From the NCBI GenBank assembly GCA_900660155.1, contig CABFPE010000123.1:828304-892303 (forward strand): DNA of 64,000 bases, given 5' to 3'. The first letter of the stretch is position 1. Each line of letters opens with the position of its first letter. The position numbers were made by a program, and so were the translations under genes. This document shows, piece after piece, positions 1 to 15,098 of this stretch. Below the pieces are notes generated by a model that saw only the letters and a program-made list of their open reading frames with translations, was not told the origin of the DNA and made no database searches. The stretch is from Hofstenia miamia (Eukaryota > Xenacoelomorpha > Acoela > Hofsteniidae).

Positions 1-422
1 CACAGGGCGACATAGAAAATGAGAAGGTTAAGATAGTAGTAGTGGACAAAGAGAAAAGATTGGGAACAGTGATAGACATAGCAGTACCAAAGGACAGAAA
101 TGTAGAAAGCAAGGAGAAAGGGAAGATAAACAAGTATAGAGAGTTGGCAGAGGAAATAGAAAGGCTGTGGAAATTGAAGAAGCTTAAAGTAGTCCCGGTA
201 GTTGTTGGAGCACTAGGAGCATTGAATAAGAAACATAAAAGATACTTGGAGGAGTTGGGAGTACCAAAGTGAGGAGGAGCAGTAGCACAGAAGGCAGCAT
301 TGTTAGGAACAGCTAGAGTCCTGAGGAAAGCTCTGACTCCCTGGGAACTGGTGAGTTTCCCGATTCCCGAGCTGAGAGGGATACCAGCATGAAGCTGTTA
401 GAAGAAAAATAATAATAATAAT
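1..422 (+). mobile_element. 3' end of a LINE with restriction-like endonuclease (R4/Dong-like)
   Basis: This is the 3' end of the non-LTR retrotransposon whose longer copy lies at 54636-57097; the two match almost base for base over the shared part. Residues encoded at 42-272 form the end of a restriction-like endonuclease domain, with the motif GTVIDIAVP followed by a K/E-rich helix and VVPVVVGALGA, as found C-terminal to the reverse transcriptase in R2/R4/NeSL-type elements. The frame closes at 270-272. A short 3' untranslated region follows and ends in (AAT)n at 408-422. The fragment runs off the left edge of the window, so its 5' extent is unknown. Family placement is inferred from the domain; the clade (R4/Dong rather than another RLE clade) is uncertain. 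Confidence 0.8.
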
Positions 423-1221
423 ACGCAAGATATCATAAACCAAACAAGGAAATAGTTTCAAAAAAACAACAAAATCAAGAATTGTCTTTTGTAAATATAG
501 CAATTGTGTGTTCTACACTCACAACATAAGTTACCAATTATTGTCAAAGGTTAAGTTTTTCATTTCTGCAATTTCGACATTTTTGTACGAAAATGGTATC
601 AAACTTTCTTGCAAATGTGCAAGCAGGCCTAGACCATATGAGCCCAATTTTTGTGTGAGTTATTTACATTGAGATTTCGAAAAAAGTGTAAAATCGATCA
701 GCCCTAATGTATATATGCATATACATGTATACATATATGTATATATGCATATATGTACATTTGAATATGGTTCGCTGCCGCCACTTTGTCCATAAAACAT
801 TATTGTACGTTGAGCTTTTTAAAATTGCCATATTCGTTTCTTACAACCTTAATGTACTTATTTTTCAATAAATCATCCTACAATGATATAGTTTATGCAG
901 TGCCACTCTAAATATTGGTGATCAAAATTCAAACCAAATGCAAAAATCGACCATTGCCTGGAAACAGGCTGGAATGCAAATCAATCTTTGCACTTTTCTA
1001 TAATTATAGCGAACGTGGAAAAATGTCGTTTAATTTTTTTTAATTTCTCTCAAAAGATAAAAGATCGAATTCTAGTGACTTTTATAATTTAATTGCTCGC
1101 GCTCACTTTAAGTCTTAAACTACTTTATAGTGGTAGTGGGCCATCAAATACACAAATATAGGTTCGTTAACTTTAATAAATTTATCATTCTTCACCACAA
1201 TCCCTCATCATGTTTGTTTTA
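423..1221. other. AT-rich stretch, no gene seen
   Basis: No convincing coding sequence. A partly palindromic alternation of TATATG/CATATA units occupies about 707-760. The rest is AT-rich sequence downstream of the GPCR stop codon and may hold its 3' UTR, but I see no feature that fixes its end. Confidence 0.5.
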
Positions 1222-1444
1222 TTAAGTTATTGCCGAAAATGGAACATTAATAATAAATTTAAAAAATAAATTGAATTTAGAAGAAAGAAGCCGTCTAGAC
1301 CACAAACAATTTCCATTCCAATTAAGATTCTCGCAGCCGATTGCCACTTTCGACTTTGAACTATTAAGCATCTTTAATAAGAAGCAAATAGAACCTGCTC
1401 CCACCAGAACTGCAAATATGTTGGGCAGGGCTTTGGTCTCTGAA
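1222..1444 (-). CDS. Probable last GPCR exon: TM7 and C-terminal tail
   Basis: Minus-strand reading frame ending at TAA 1222-1224, opening at a possible acceptor GTGTAG. The translation has a TM7-like segment LPNIFAVLVGAGSICFLLKM followed by LNSSKSKVAIG, typical of the start of helix 8 in class A receptors. The NPxxY motif is not recognisable: the expected site reads GSICFLLK. There is no retinal-type lysine either. Assignment rests on position, strand, hydrophobicity and the NSSK tail. It could be a decayed exon. Confidence 0.5.
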
Positions 1445-4400
1445 CTACACACTCAAATGTGAAATTCAACTGCAAACCTCATCTATTATATTACTGATTG
1501 TGAAATTCAAATATGTTAACACAGTCGCCTTCATTAACTACGGTGGTAACGGATAAATTGTTAATAAAAAAAATCACCGTGTAATTTCATAACGATGGCC
1601 CTTTATTTACTTAAAAGTCAAGAACGAGCCGAATTTTTTTGAAAAATCCGAAGCATGAAACTCGCACTACCTTAAATTATAAAGTTCTTGGAAGTTCTTG
1701 CAGATTCTAATGTAATTCTTATAAGCATCATTGAAGAGTGTTTAAAGTTTGTAATTGATTTAGTTTAGTTTCCAAGGCATTACATTGGAACTGTTCAATT
1801 CTAATTTACATGAAATTACTACAGACTGACGGTTAAGTACTGAAGTGTTTGATGCTTTAACTTGGTTGATTTCAGTGCAAAGTAATTGTGGTTTTTAAAC
1901 AGAAAAATACCAAGGCATATGTTCTAACGCAATTCATTAAAGAACCAAACACAGTAGTTTTTCTAACCTTAATGACACTTTAAAAATACCAGTGGCGTAA
2001 TCTGGATTTTCTTACTTGGGGATATTACAATCGTGCTTAACTTAGCGAAAAGAAATTTTTTAAATATTGAAAAAATTGACAGTAAGAATGTATTGAATCA
2101 CCTAAATTTTGAAAAAAATGTTTAATATTTTACCAAAAATTGTTTGATTTACCCAATCGAAACCTCACAGAGGAGGGACATTCCACCATCTCCTCTTTGC
2201 GTACGTCATTTACAGGAACTTCACAGAACTTTAAAATTTAAGTTGTAAAGACGTGCTCAATTTATTGTAAAGTGTATGATAAAATTGTTTCACTTAATTG
2301 ACTAATTTTAAATCATCTAACAAAACAAAATCTGAACAAAGATTGAGTTATATTTTGCAAAATGAAGCATATAATTTCGTTAAGCAATGACATCATCAAA
2401 GAGAAACTTATCTACATGACAGCGACGTTGATTACGTATTCAAACTGGCCAACTGTTCTTTAAATTTAATACAAGATGGAAATGGATGAGCAGTTGTATG
2501 TAATGATTTGAAATAAAAACTAGCATCAGTTCACCATTTGCATAAAGGGATGAGTACTAACCTTATTGGCAGGCGCCAGTTGATAACTGTTTGATAATCT
2601 TTGGTTACGTCGTTGAGTATAAACAACACAAGTATAGATTATAATCATCGCTGCAATGTCGATGAACAGAAACATTCCTTTGCTGAAAAACCAAAAGTTA
2701 TTAATGTACTGCTTCACCAAAACAGCCTAAACACTTCACAATCACATATACATCCCACCATTATAAATTTTGGCAAATAGCTTTGATAAATATTAATAGG
2801 GTTGATCTGATTTCATCATGTCAACAAATTATATTTGTGTATTCTAAGCTTCTGATGTTTTCCTAACGAATTTAAGCATCTATTTACATTAAATTATGTC
2901 ATATTGAAAGTGGTTCAAGTTATTTGATAAAATGCTGACCCAAAAAAAAATCAATTACATTCATCAGTAATGCGAAATTAAGTAGTTTAATTAATTTTTA
3001 CAAGAAACCATAAGACGTCCCTTGCGTTATATTTCCATAAATTCTAACTAAACTCTGTCCCAGTTAATAAGTAAACCGGTTTTTTAGGAAAATGAGGTAG
3101 TATGATATAAACACGAGTATAATTTCAAGTTTTGATTTTCATTTTTTATAATATGCACAAGATCCTAAACTATCTAATTCGAGCCAAAACCATGGTATTT
3201 ACGCTATAATATAACCCCAATTATTGATATAAAACTTTACTTATTAACTGGGACAGAGTTTAATTTATGAAGGTTTTCTCTTACACTAAATATACCCCAA
3301 ACTATTTAAGTTACTTCTTAGTTACTGTAGCTTAGGCAGAAAAGAATTTGTGATGACTGTTTTATAAAATTAGAAACAGCCATCTGGTGAACACAAGAAG
3401 TGCATGTTTAATCATAAATATTCAACCCACACGTAAAACGCTTTGATAAGGTAAAGAAACAAGCTACGTAGTAGATAAAAGCTCACCGCGTTGCTTTACA
3501 TTTCGCCCTAGTATTTGAATATTTAGTATAAAAACACTTTAAAGATTTTCCAAGAAACTGATTTTTTGAAAAATAGTTTTTACTTTTATGTGCTTCAGGC
3601 ACAGGAATAATTCTTAGAAGAAATGTTCACCATATTAAATGGGAGTGCATTGATCCAAGTACTTCCAGACTTTTTAATGTTTAGACAAAACTGTTCGAAA
3701 ATATCGACAAAACGTTAAGGTTACTATATTATTATGGGATTACACATTGTTTGTAATTATTGACAGTTTAAACACAGGGAATGTGCCTTTTAGTTGATTC
3801 GAATGTAATAATTTTGTGGAAATAACAATTTCACTACACACATTGTTTCACATTATAAATAGGATAAATAGTATAAATTAATGTGGTGACTTTCATTATT
3901 CATTGATGTGAGATTGATGCACATCGAGAAAATCTCGTGCAGTTAATTAAATACATATAAATACATGTAATAGAATGATTGACAAATATGAAGGACTAAA
4001 AATTATTTCAACTTGCTCATGACGAAGGGATCACCGAGCGTTCAGATTTCTATTCGCTTTCTGTTCATGTATATCCGTTGACATGGGAAGATTCTTCTCT
4101 GTATTAAGCTCCTTTTTATGTGATTGGACCCATATTTTGGAACACATGACTACAAAACTTTTGTTAAATATAATGGCACGTTTTTTGCTGTTTTGGAGGA
4201 TTCATTAACTGATTTGTTTGTTTATATATATATGGATACATCTTTTTGTTTTATTTCACTTGGTTGGTCAAAGCGGGAGCAGGTCAACCCTCTCAACTAA
4301 AGTTAGCCTTTGCCTTCACTCCGCTGATCAGACTTTACACAGATCAGCCAGGGGTCGCTAGTGGATTTTTACGGTTAAACCTGCCTTAGTAGTCACACTT

Positions 4401-7400
4401 CTAGAGGTAAGGTCAGAACCCGGATCGTGGTTTTATTCACTGTTCAGTCTGTTAGGGTAATAACCCAAATTTTACCCTCTTTTTGTTGATGCCGTCTTGA
4501 GCAAAACTTGATATGGCATGATATTGAAATTTTTTATGAAAAAATCTCTAACCTTGCAAATCTTATGTTTAAACATTCAATCCGTAAGGTGAAAATTTTC
4601 ACATATAGTGCTATGCAGCATCAAACTATGTTATTTGCTTGAGAGGAAAGAAAGTTTGTTGACTATCGCTAGTCATTTTTACCACTTCAGGCTCTAAATT
4701 TGACAGAATGAGCCCGAGTTATATTTCAAGTTTGTAGAGTGCTTCTATTTTGGATTTGAAAAACCGATTCACTTTTTAGAATTTTTTTAACAAATATTGA
4801 TTGTATTATTTCGATTTTTAAAAAATTTCAAAGATTGTTCTTGATGGTTATAAACTGCCTTGGTATTTCTGCACGAATGTGGAATAATGGCTCTTTCTTG
4901 GGTGATCAAGTTACCAGTTAAGCTACCAAGTCGTTCAGAAGTGGAATGCACTAATTCTGCCGAATTATATAACATATTTCTAGAGTTTTCTTTTCATGAG
5001 TACCTTAGAATCCGAAGTACAAACAGATATTATTCTAGATTTTCTAAAACTTCAATTTTTTTCGATTCAGTTAATTGTCTCACTTTATCAGTAATTGTTA
5101 ATACGGAAAATATATTTTGCTTTTTAACAGAAAAAAATTGGGACAATTCCTTCAAAAGTTAGGATATTATTAGTAATTATTTTTATAATTCGCCTATTAT
5201 TATTAGTGCATTTAAAAAGGGAAATTTTCATTTAGATTAATTTAATGGAAGTCCAAAAACGATGATGGTTAGAGTTATAAGACTTTTACAATTAAAGCAA
5301 ATCTAATATTATTGCTAACTTTCTTTTTATAATATCATGCTAATTTAGTCCTAACTGAACGTATATTTGGAAGTTTATTCATTTGCTTATTCACTTCACA
5401 AGGTCAATCCATGCATTTAATTAGTGCATCTTAAATTATTTTACAAATTTCCCAATTGTAGGCCCCTTGCGCAATTTTAATTACTTGGTAATTCTGGTTG
5501 GCAACATTATTTTTATTAGGACGTAGGATTATTACAAATAAAGCCCGAGTAATTCATTTCTATTTCTATTCGTTTCAATGCGTTCCATATTTAGATTTTA
5601 ATTATACATTATGTCTCTGAACAAAGCAATTAGCTAATGAAAAAGTTGATAATATTTTTAGATTAATCATAGAATATGCAATCTATTAAGCATATTAAAC
5701 TCAATTGTCTTGATTTAGAAAAAAATCTTTGAAATTCCATTCATAATATAAAAAATGATAATAATTTACTCTAATTGAAATCTCTTGAGTATTGAATGGA
5801 TAGACCGCGAAACTTCCTCCGATCAGATGAAAGAATGCTATCGATTGAATGACACTGGGTTTTAATCTCTAATGAAGTGAATGCGATGAAGACGTCCATA
5901 CTAGACATTTTTGGCAGTTGTACAATGCTAATGAACTTAAATCCAATTTAGCTTTCAATAATACAATTTAGGTTAATTTTGTAAAATCTTAAATTGGTAA
6001 AGCCATAGAATGTCAGGTTGTCAGACGGTTGTGTTTCAAAATGTTTGTGTATTTCTAAGATATTTGTTATATTAACTCTAGTTTTGCCAAGGAATTGAAA
6101 AATGTGGCATTTCAAGAAATACTAGACTTCAAGTGCTTTTCGTTTGAAATCGAGACCCCTTCTTTCTATATTCTTTATGATAGTCAGTCATAGATTAATG
6201 TCTTCATAATTTGTAGTTTTCTATATCAAGTTCGTACTTTCCAAATTTAGTTTCCCTTCGTGATATAGAATTTTGTCTTAAATCCTCAACTCTTATTCCT
6301 TTGTAGTTCTATATGGCGCTTTTTACATTGGTAATCATTAACGATTAATTTTTTGACGTGAAAGATGTGTATCCTCCCTTTCATTTCTAAAACAATTTCC
6401 TTCAGTATTTAATCTACGTGTTCTATTGGAGTTAAGTTATATTTATCATTTATAGGATTGCAAAATTTTGTATAAGATTTTGTTCCTCAAACATTCCATA
6501 GCACTGATTTGGAATCAAGAACTTTACTGTAACTTTTATGATGTTTGGTTGAAATTGGGCTGACCCGAATCACGCTGAATCATGGGTCTTGTAAATCTAC
6601 TAATATAGGTTTCATCAAACAAAATTCAGTGGGACAAATCTAGTGAATTCCATTAAACTAAATCTATTACAATGAAATTAATTGAAATTACATCAAATAG
6701 TAATAAATTCTCTATAAATATCCTTAGGTTATTAATAGAAAAATGAATAAAACTGTAATTAGCCATTCGTCTTAAGTATATCAGAAAACAAAAAAATGTC
6801 ACTTTTTTCAAAATCAACGAAATTTCTTAGACATGCTTCAAGCGTACACACTGAGGAAGCTGTCGGTCTTCAGTCATAAGTTTTGATTATAATGTCAGTG
6901 CAACCTCCACTAAAGACGAAAATAACAAATATTAATTTTTAACAAGCCACTTTGAAGTACTAAGAAATGTATAACAAAGCAAAGCCTCGAACATTTTATT
7001 TTAAAACAGAAATGCTTAAATTCATATAAGGCCTGCAGCAGTAAGATTAAGTTGCATTTCATTAAATGTTGCCACGCCTGTTATTTATGTTAAATTATCA
7101 TTACTCAATACTTTAATCCTAGATAAATCTATTTATTGCAATATATTAAATTTACTGAATTTTTGAAATGTCTAACGGACACGTGGACATTTCTGCATGT
7201 GATAATAATTCTGTTTCACAAACAATAAGGTTTTTGAAAAATAATCAAATTATTGAATAGAAATTNGACGAAAATAACAAATATTAATTTTTAACAAGCC
7301 ACTTTGAAGTACTAAGAAATGTATAACAAAGCAAAGCCTCGAACATTTTATTTTAAAACAGAAATGCTTAAATTCATATAAGGCCTGCAGCAGTAAGATT

Positions 7401-10400
7401 AAGTTGCATTTCATTAAATGTTGCCACGCCTGTTATTTATGTTAAATTATCATTACTCAATACTTTAATCCTAGATAAATCTATTTATTGCAATATATTA
7501 AATTTACTGAATTTTTGAAATGTCTAACGGACACGTGGACATTTCTCTATGTGATAACAATTCTGTTTCACAAACAATAAGGTTTTTGAAAAATAATCAA
7601 ATTATTGAATAGAAATTCTACTATGACTTATAAAAGTACATGAAGAAAGTGATGTTAACAAGGAATGTTAATGTAAGTAAATTCACTATATCTCTATACT
7701 GCTCTTACATTATAAGAAGAACATACTGCAGAAATATCTAAATAATAATCTAGATCACTAGTTTGCCCTAGTAAGTATTATAATTGATTTCCCTAGATTT
7801 TTCTACAAGTGTACCTAATGTTTACCTATATAACTGTGAATTACAAAATATTTAACAGAAGCTTCAAGATAATTTTCTGCTAATAAAGTGCTTTCGCAGC
7901 TAAAAACATTTTGTATGAGTTTCACTTCTAACCTCTACCATAATATTGAAAAATCTGACATGGATAGCTTTTTATGAATGAATTTAAAATTGGTAGGCCT
8001 TATCGATAGTGTTTTTTGGATCAGCAATAAGACAAAATCCAAAATATCGAGTTGTTTAAAGTAATTGAAAATTTCAATCTAAAACGGTTCACTTAAGCTA
8101 AATCGCAAAAATTTAACAAAACTGCGTTTACTTTTAATGTGCGATGCCACTCTATACGATACTATCATCTCTCAAATTTAACCCAATTGTGCATTATACT
8201 GAAAACCCTCAACACATATAATATTTAAAATGTGAAACAAGGAGTATTCTTCAACCAAGTACGTACAACTTAAATAAAAATTTTGTATTTGCTATTCAAC
8301 ACATTTTAACGTGGTGAGTAGAATTTTTTTATTAAAAACGGTTTAACTGCACTTAGTTTCCCAAACAGTGTTTTTTTGTTCTTTATCGAACTCTAGATTC
8401 AACCCTAATTCTACTGGGATTTTTTTCAATATCTGTGATGGTTTCCCTAATAATTTTTAAACGCTTATAGCAGAAGCGTTTTGGAAGGAGGGGACGTTAA
8501 CACACTTGCCCATTTTCGCTCATTTTGAAACAGACATTGATTCACAATTTTAACGCATTGGAACTCTATTCAATAAAATAGTGATTAACTTCAGTCGTTC
8601 TCTGATAATGCAATCCTAGTCATTTCATTTTTGCTACTTAACGTCTTTGATCCTTCTCAAGATGAATGGTGATGACATTTCCCGGGCTCAGTAGTACTCA
8701 GCCAGAACCCGGCCCCAACCCGACCCATAAAGCCGAAATCTGGTCAAGTTTTTTCAGGTTACCGGATGTCACTCTCTAATCATCACAGCCAAATGATTTT
8801 GGTTTAGGTGACTAAGTAATAAACTTGCTGGTCATATGATGGAAATACAACTAGTTTTGAATTTTGCATAGTTTTTGTTGTGTGTTGTCGCTAGAGTTAT
8901 TAGTTGTTGTAAATTGAAATCATAATTTGGGCAAAACTGTTACACAGTTAAAGCCAGTAGGGGTACACATGACCTCTTATGAATGGATGAGGGTATGAGA
9001 AATACCTTACCAGTACAGCCTTTCTGAACATAACATCACAATCTTGTCATCACTTTTATATTATAACATTTCAATAATTTTGAGAAAATATAGAATAACA
9101 TATATAGCCATATATTTTTGAGCCCTCTACCTCAAATGATAGCAAATCACCCCAGGCTTATACCTGAAGATAACACCCCTATTTAGACAACCTCTGACCT
9201 TGCGCACGTCGTGCCTTGACGGGACTCACACAGTTCTTCTTCAGGGTAGTAGTTGTCCCCATGGACACAAGACTGCCTCATCATCTGAACACTAGGAATG
9301 GAAAGAATTTGAATTTTTCAAAATGTGCATGTACTTCAGACACAAGAATAAGTTTTAGCACAAATCTTCATTAATGCAAGTGCGGGCCTAACCCCATAGG
9401 TGAGTCCATGCAAAATACTTTTAATATTTCTTAACAGGTTTGGATAAAAATGATCAAAAATGTGGACAAATCTCTTTGTTGCACTAATAGAAATAGGGTT
9501 AATGTGCAATTGCAAAAGACTAGGATTTTGTTTCATGATGTCGGTTAAACGACTAAATCATAAACGTAAACAGAGCGTTTGCTCTACATCTATGACCATC
9601 TACAATGGTCATAGCAACTTTATATGAAGAAGAGGAAAATATATGGCATATATGTTTTAGAGTACACAATTATATAAACAGTAAACAATAATAGACGAAT
9701 GTTCGGATACTATAAATATTTTTAAAATGATAATGTTTGTATGTTAATATTCTACTTTTTGTTCACTTTCAGACCGCAGGTGACTTGAAAAATAAAGTCA
9801 ATATTAATAATAATATACTGTACAATGTCTTTTTTCGTTTTCAAAGACTGCATTAAACGTTTTTATATGCATTGTTTTGAACACATGTCTTAAAAATACC
9901 AATCCTGCATTTTAAAAGCCGGTGGTCAAATTATTTACATTGATAAATATTACTTCAAATTAGACAAGTTACATTGATTTCCCACAGAATTAATCAACTG
10001 ACATGTCCTAATCTGGTTAAAACTTCATCTGTGCTTACAAAAGTATAGGTTATATTTTTGTAATAAACCGTTCAATATTCCTGACATACCTTATCAGGAA
10101 AGTATGGTGTAACAAGACAAGTCAAACTTTGAATGAGAGAATACAGGGCGTTAATCACAATGCCAATTACCAATATCGACAAAACACGGTTGTATGAGAA
10201 GATAGCACGGTAGCTGTGAGGTTTACAAATAGCGATGTAACGATTGATCGATATACACAAAACGATGTAAAACGAAGAGAATGTTGCGAATGTGAATAGC
10301 ACCGAGTTGAGGTAGCAGTTATGATGAATTGGCCACTTAAGAACTCCATAGAAGTGCAAAAGGTTTGATGATATGAATGCTAAAGACCTAAAAATTAAAG

Positions 10401-13400
10401 AGACTAATGTAAACTACATAATAATGATCTTCAAATGTGTTTAAAAAAATTGTAAAAATGACTTACTCAAAGTAATCCTCAAATCGGGAAAGAAGTAGTG
10501 ATAAATGTTTGCAAAGTTATTGACTATTTTTAGTTAGTTGTGTTTCAAGGCTATACTTAAGATTAGAATGCAGTACAAGCTATTTCTAGAGAGACAAAGT
10601 GAACGTATTAAAAACCCAAAATTTATATCAATTCTTCACTCGTTTAAAATTTAAGGAATAAGATACAGAAATGGTGGTTTTTTCCACAAGGATAATGCCA
10701 GAACCCACGTTTCTTGAATGACCAGATAAAAATTGCTGCAACTTGACTGGGATATTTTGTCCTACTCTTCCTAATCACCAGATATTTCAACCTCTGATTG
10801 TCCTTTATTTATAATTTTACAGAAAAATTTTAATGGGAAAAATTGTAATTCTTGGAAGTCATAAAAACGATCTTGATCAATTTCTTTGCTATTAAACCAC
10901 CGCAATTCTAGAAAATTTCAATATTGAAATTGAAAGAAAGATGGTTCATACTTAGTTTACTTAATATTATATTTAAGTGTATTTACTTGTATTGTCATTT
11001 CCCTTAACGTCAGCACGAAATTTTCAAACAGCCCAATGAATTACAGTTAAATAATTCAATTCTTCATTGTAATTAAATTTCGGTGCGAATTCTTTTATTG
11101 AATGTTCAGTGTAAAGCCCATAATTTAACTGCATGAAGAATAAAAAGTGAAAATTGAATGCAGAATTCAATGCTTAGTATTTGCCAAATTACAAACTATT
11201 TAGAAAGAACCGCGGAATTGGACTAAATCTGAATTTCTAATCAAAATACAAAAAAAATTGAGTTCAGAAATAAATTGAATCCTAATGGCAAAAATCAAAT
11301 AATCACGATTAAATTACAATTTGTCAGTAATGTGTCTCGATCTCGATATTAATCTAGGTTCGAATATAACTTTGAATATAAGCAAAAGACACATCCAGTG
11401 AATTTTTAAGGTTTTAAATTTGTTAATGTTTGCAAGAATTAATTCCTTGATGCCATCTTTTTGAAATAGTAGCGATGCTTAAGATTTGCATTGAATGGGG
11501 GATTTTCAGTAAAATTTAAATGTAAATATTTTTAGCTAAAAATGTTCAATTTAGTTTAAATTCTTTAAAAATGAAGCGACCATTAAAAAATATTTGCTAA
11601 TTTTGGCAGAATTCACTGTCTCTTTCGTGTTCAGATGATGTCACTACCTTTAGATTTTCCAGAATTTCCTCTTGCAAAGTAATAGTTTTATGATTCAAAA
11701 GGTAGTGACATCATCTGAACAAGAAAGAGGCAGTGAATTTCTGCAAAATTTAGCAAATATTTTTTATTGGTTTTTTTATTTTTAAGGAATTTAAACTAAG
11801 TTAAACATTTTTAGCTAAAAATATTCAAATTTAAATTTTAGTGAAAATCCCTCATTATGACTGAATTAATAAGTTCAAGACGATTAACATAGAATTAATT
11901 TACTAGTATGTTTACCATGGATTCATTTTTTAGCATCTGTTCCGGAATTATAGAGGAATATTTTTTAAATTATAACTCAGATAGCGTATAGCATGAACAT
12001 ACATGCAAGAATGAATTATTCGATTGATTGCATGAAATATTATCGATAGTTCTAAAGAGTATTAGTCAGTTTGTTGCAGCAGATTGTAGTCATAAAAAGA
12101 TGCATATGAGCATGCTGTTTTGAATTGCACAGTAGCATTCATTAAAATATCCTCAGGCAATTTTTAAGAAGTATTCAAAAACAACAGTATGAGTTCATTA
12201 AAATATTTCTATAATTTGATACTCTATTTTAAATCAACTTTGCAGAGAAAATTCCTTATTATTTCTATAAATAGAATTAATATTCGAAATATGAATTAAG
12301 CTTAGAGTTTAAAGGAAAATTAAAAATTAATTTTATTATTTATTTGATTAAACTTTAAATGAGCTTTGCCATATATGACTTCAAATACTCTATCCATAAA
12401 TATTGAAAAGTGGATAATCTTGTTCACTTGAAATTGTTTGGTACCAGGTATATGTAGGTGTAATTCAAATCAAATTAAAACAATCTTACATGTGTTAGAT
12501 ATAAATATGCATGAAAATTATTTTAAAAAATTTTTTAAATAGTTAATATTTTTATGTATTTTAGGCACCCCAAAACACTTGTATTATTTTTAAATGCACT
12601 AGGTATAGAAATGATTTTTAGTGAAAATATTTATTATAGAATGGGAGCACCTTATTTACTAGATGTGTCAATATCTAGCCATTTCAAAGTTCCTAATACG
12701 CTTGATAAATTGTTTGAGAAGTGTGAGAAAACGGTTTGATCTTCTAAACGGACTCAATGCAAATTTATTAAGGATCAACATCACAGTTTATTTTACGTAT
12801 ATTCTGATAGCTACATATCTATATAACTAAATTTATTGCAGTTCATTGGATAGGCTCAATTTTACAATCTGTGGATTGTTTTATTTAGTTCCTGTGTTGA
12901 CTTGATTTAGAAGACTTTATCATCAACACCCCCCGCTGATCCTCCTCACAATGTGTTTCAGTCCAAACGTCCGAAAGTACTTTAGGATGCAAATTGACAA
13001 ATGATTAGTCTATTTTTATCCCAAGTTCCTTCACTATATATTTGAGTAGATTTTGAAAATGCATAAATTTATAATTTATATATATATACTAAAAAATATT
13101 TGAATTACCCCAATTCAATTTCAAATGTTTTAGTTTACGTGTATAATGTATAAATACATTGTAAAAAAATTTACTATTGAAATTTGTGAAATTGAAAAAT
13201 TAATTTGAAATTAATAATGAGCAATTTTTAATATATATAAAAAATTGTTTAGGTGTTCTTATGCTAAGTACTAAACTCATGAACTAAACACTCATGAAAA
13301 GTAAAGTTTATAGGGAAGTTTTTTCTCAGAAAGCATGATCATTAATTGGGAGTTAGAACGTTGTTTGAAATTACGTAAATATCTAAATTCATTATTATAT

Positions 13401-14801
13401 TACCCACACAAATAATAGTTAGCAGTCTGAATATGTGTCTCCCAATATTATATTGAAAACAGTTTTTGTTTTCTATATGCATCCAGCCTATAATTTTGAA
13501 AGGATTGCATTGTGATGCAATGATAAAGAATACAATTAGTTGAAGACAATAATACTGTTTCTACATAGGTTATGGTTTAACTTAACAATTTTAGATTTTG
13601 TAATTATTTTATAAATGTCTCATTCAAAATTCTAATAGCAAATTGGCAAATGCTTAATGGACATTTGACTAACTTAGATTCCTTTGTGAATTTAGGTACT
13701 TTTAATCAGACAGAATTTCATTTATATTAATTAGGTCTAGTTAATAATAAAAATGAAATTTTTTATATCAATTACCCTCTTACCATGTATAGAACATATT
13801 ATAGTTTTGACGCAAGTACCTAACAGAACCAAATTTTATAACAGCAGATATTTCATTAATATGAATTTAATTATGTTTGTTGAACTTTTAAATTTTTTAA
13901 ATTTCAAATATAGGAAATCCGTCCACCTGAAGTTAAAACGTTTAGATCACTTAACTAGACAAATGATGAAATTATTAATTCTAGAATAATTATTTTAAAG
14001 TTTTCATCTAGTACTCATGGAATTTCAATTTTTATAGATAAATAAAATCATTTTATAAGTATTAGGAATTTCAAAAATTACTTACAAGAAAATAATAAAA
14101 TTGTATATTTATGCTTAAATAATATTACTGTGCTCTAAAAGCCACTTTGAGGTTATTCGTACCATGAAAATATCAAATATTTTTTAAAATATTATGCCTA
14201 AGTAAAACATTTTAGCTTGTCAAAGTTTATGCTTGGTCAAATATTGGAAATTATTTTAAGCAGACAATTTAGAATATATTTTTAAATTTAATCTAAAATA
14301 ATTATTTAACTTCAAAAATCAGACAACCTTTATTGAAAGATAAATGTATTAACGAGTGCTGGTTTATCCATCTTCAATAGATATAGAAACTTTTAGCCTA
14401 CGTCTACAAATACTAGTTAACACTAATTAAAAGGATTATTCACATTCGATATCAAAAGCGGTTTTTTGAGAGATTAATATAACTTTATTATTTACTCGTA
14501 GATTACTAAATCCTAAGTTTTTTATTATGCAAATCAACATTTATAAAAAAGATTTTTGGGATTTTACACTAGTATAACTAGTTGACTGTTTTTCTGAAAT
14601 GTAACCCAAATGTAACCCGGTGAAATACATGATATATTCTTCTTTTCTCAAATGAGATCAATTTTATTTGAAACAATGTTATTTGAATAAAGAATTTTAA
14701 TCGATTTAAAAAGGGAATATCAGAATTAATTTTTTAGAAACTTCAAAAGAGAGCAAATCTGAAAATTTAATACATAATTTAGTTAAATCTCTTATAAAAG
14801 A

Positions 14802-14865
<64 letters not shown>

Positions 14866-15050
14866 GTATATATATAAATATATAAATATATATATAAATA
14901 TATATATATAATTAATAAGTTGAGCACAACTATAAATATTAAAAAGTCAAATTTTACCCAGCTGAGACAAACATGTCAACGAAAGAAAGTGACATAATAA
15001 ATAATTCACTCGGACGCCTATCGGGTTTCTNNNNNNNNNNNNNNNNNNNN

Positions 15051-15098
<48 letters not shown>

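Noticed and set aside
1321-1444. Opsin assignment for the GPCR
   Set aside because: No lysine at the retinal-attachment position of the TM7 candidate, and NRY rather than the usual opsin D/ERY-type motif.
4860-5162. 100-codon plus-strand frame
   Set aside because: No domain, no splice context, composition like the AT-rich background, inside a GPCR intron.
12554-12739. 61-codon plus-strand frame after a possible acceptor
   Set aside because: Protein-like in part, but no recognisable family and it lies antisense in a GPCR intron; not enough to call.
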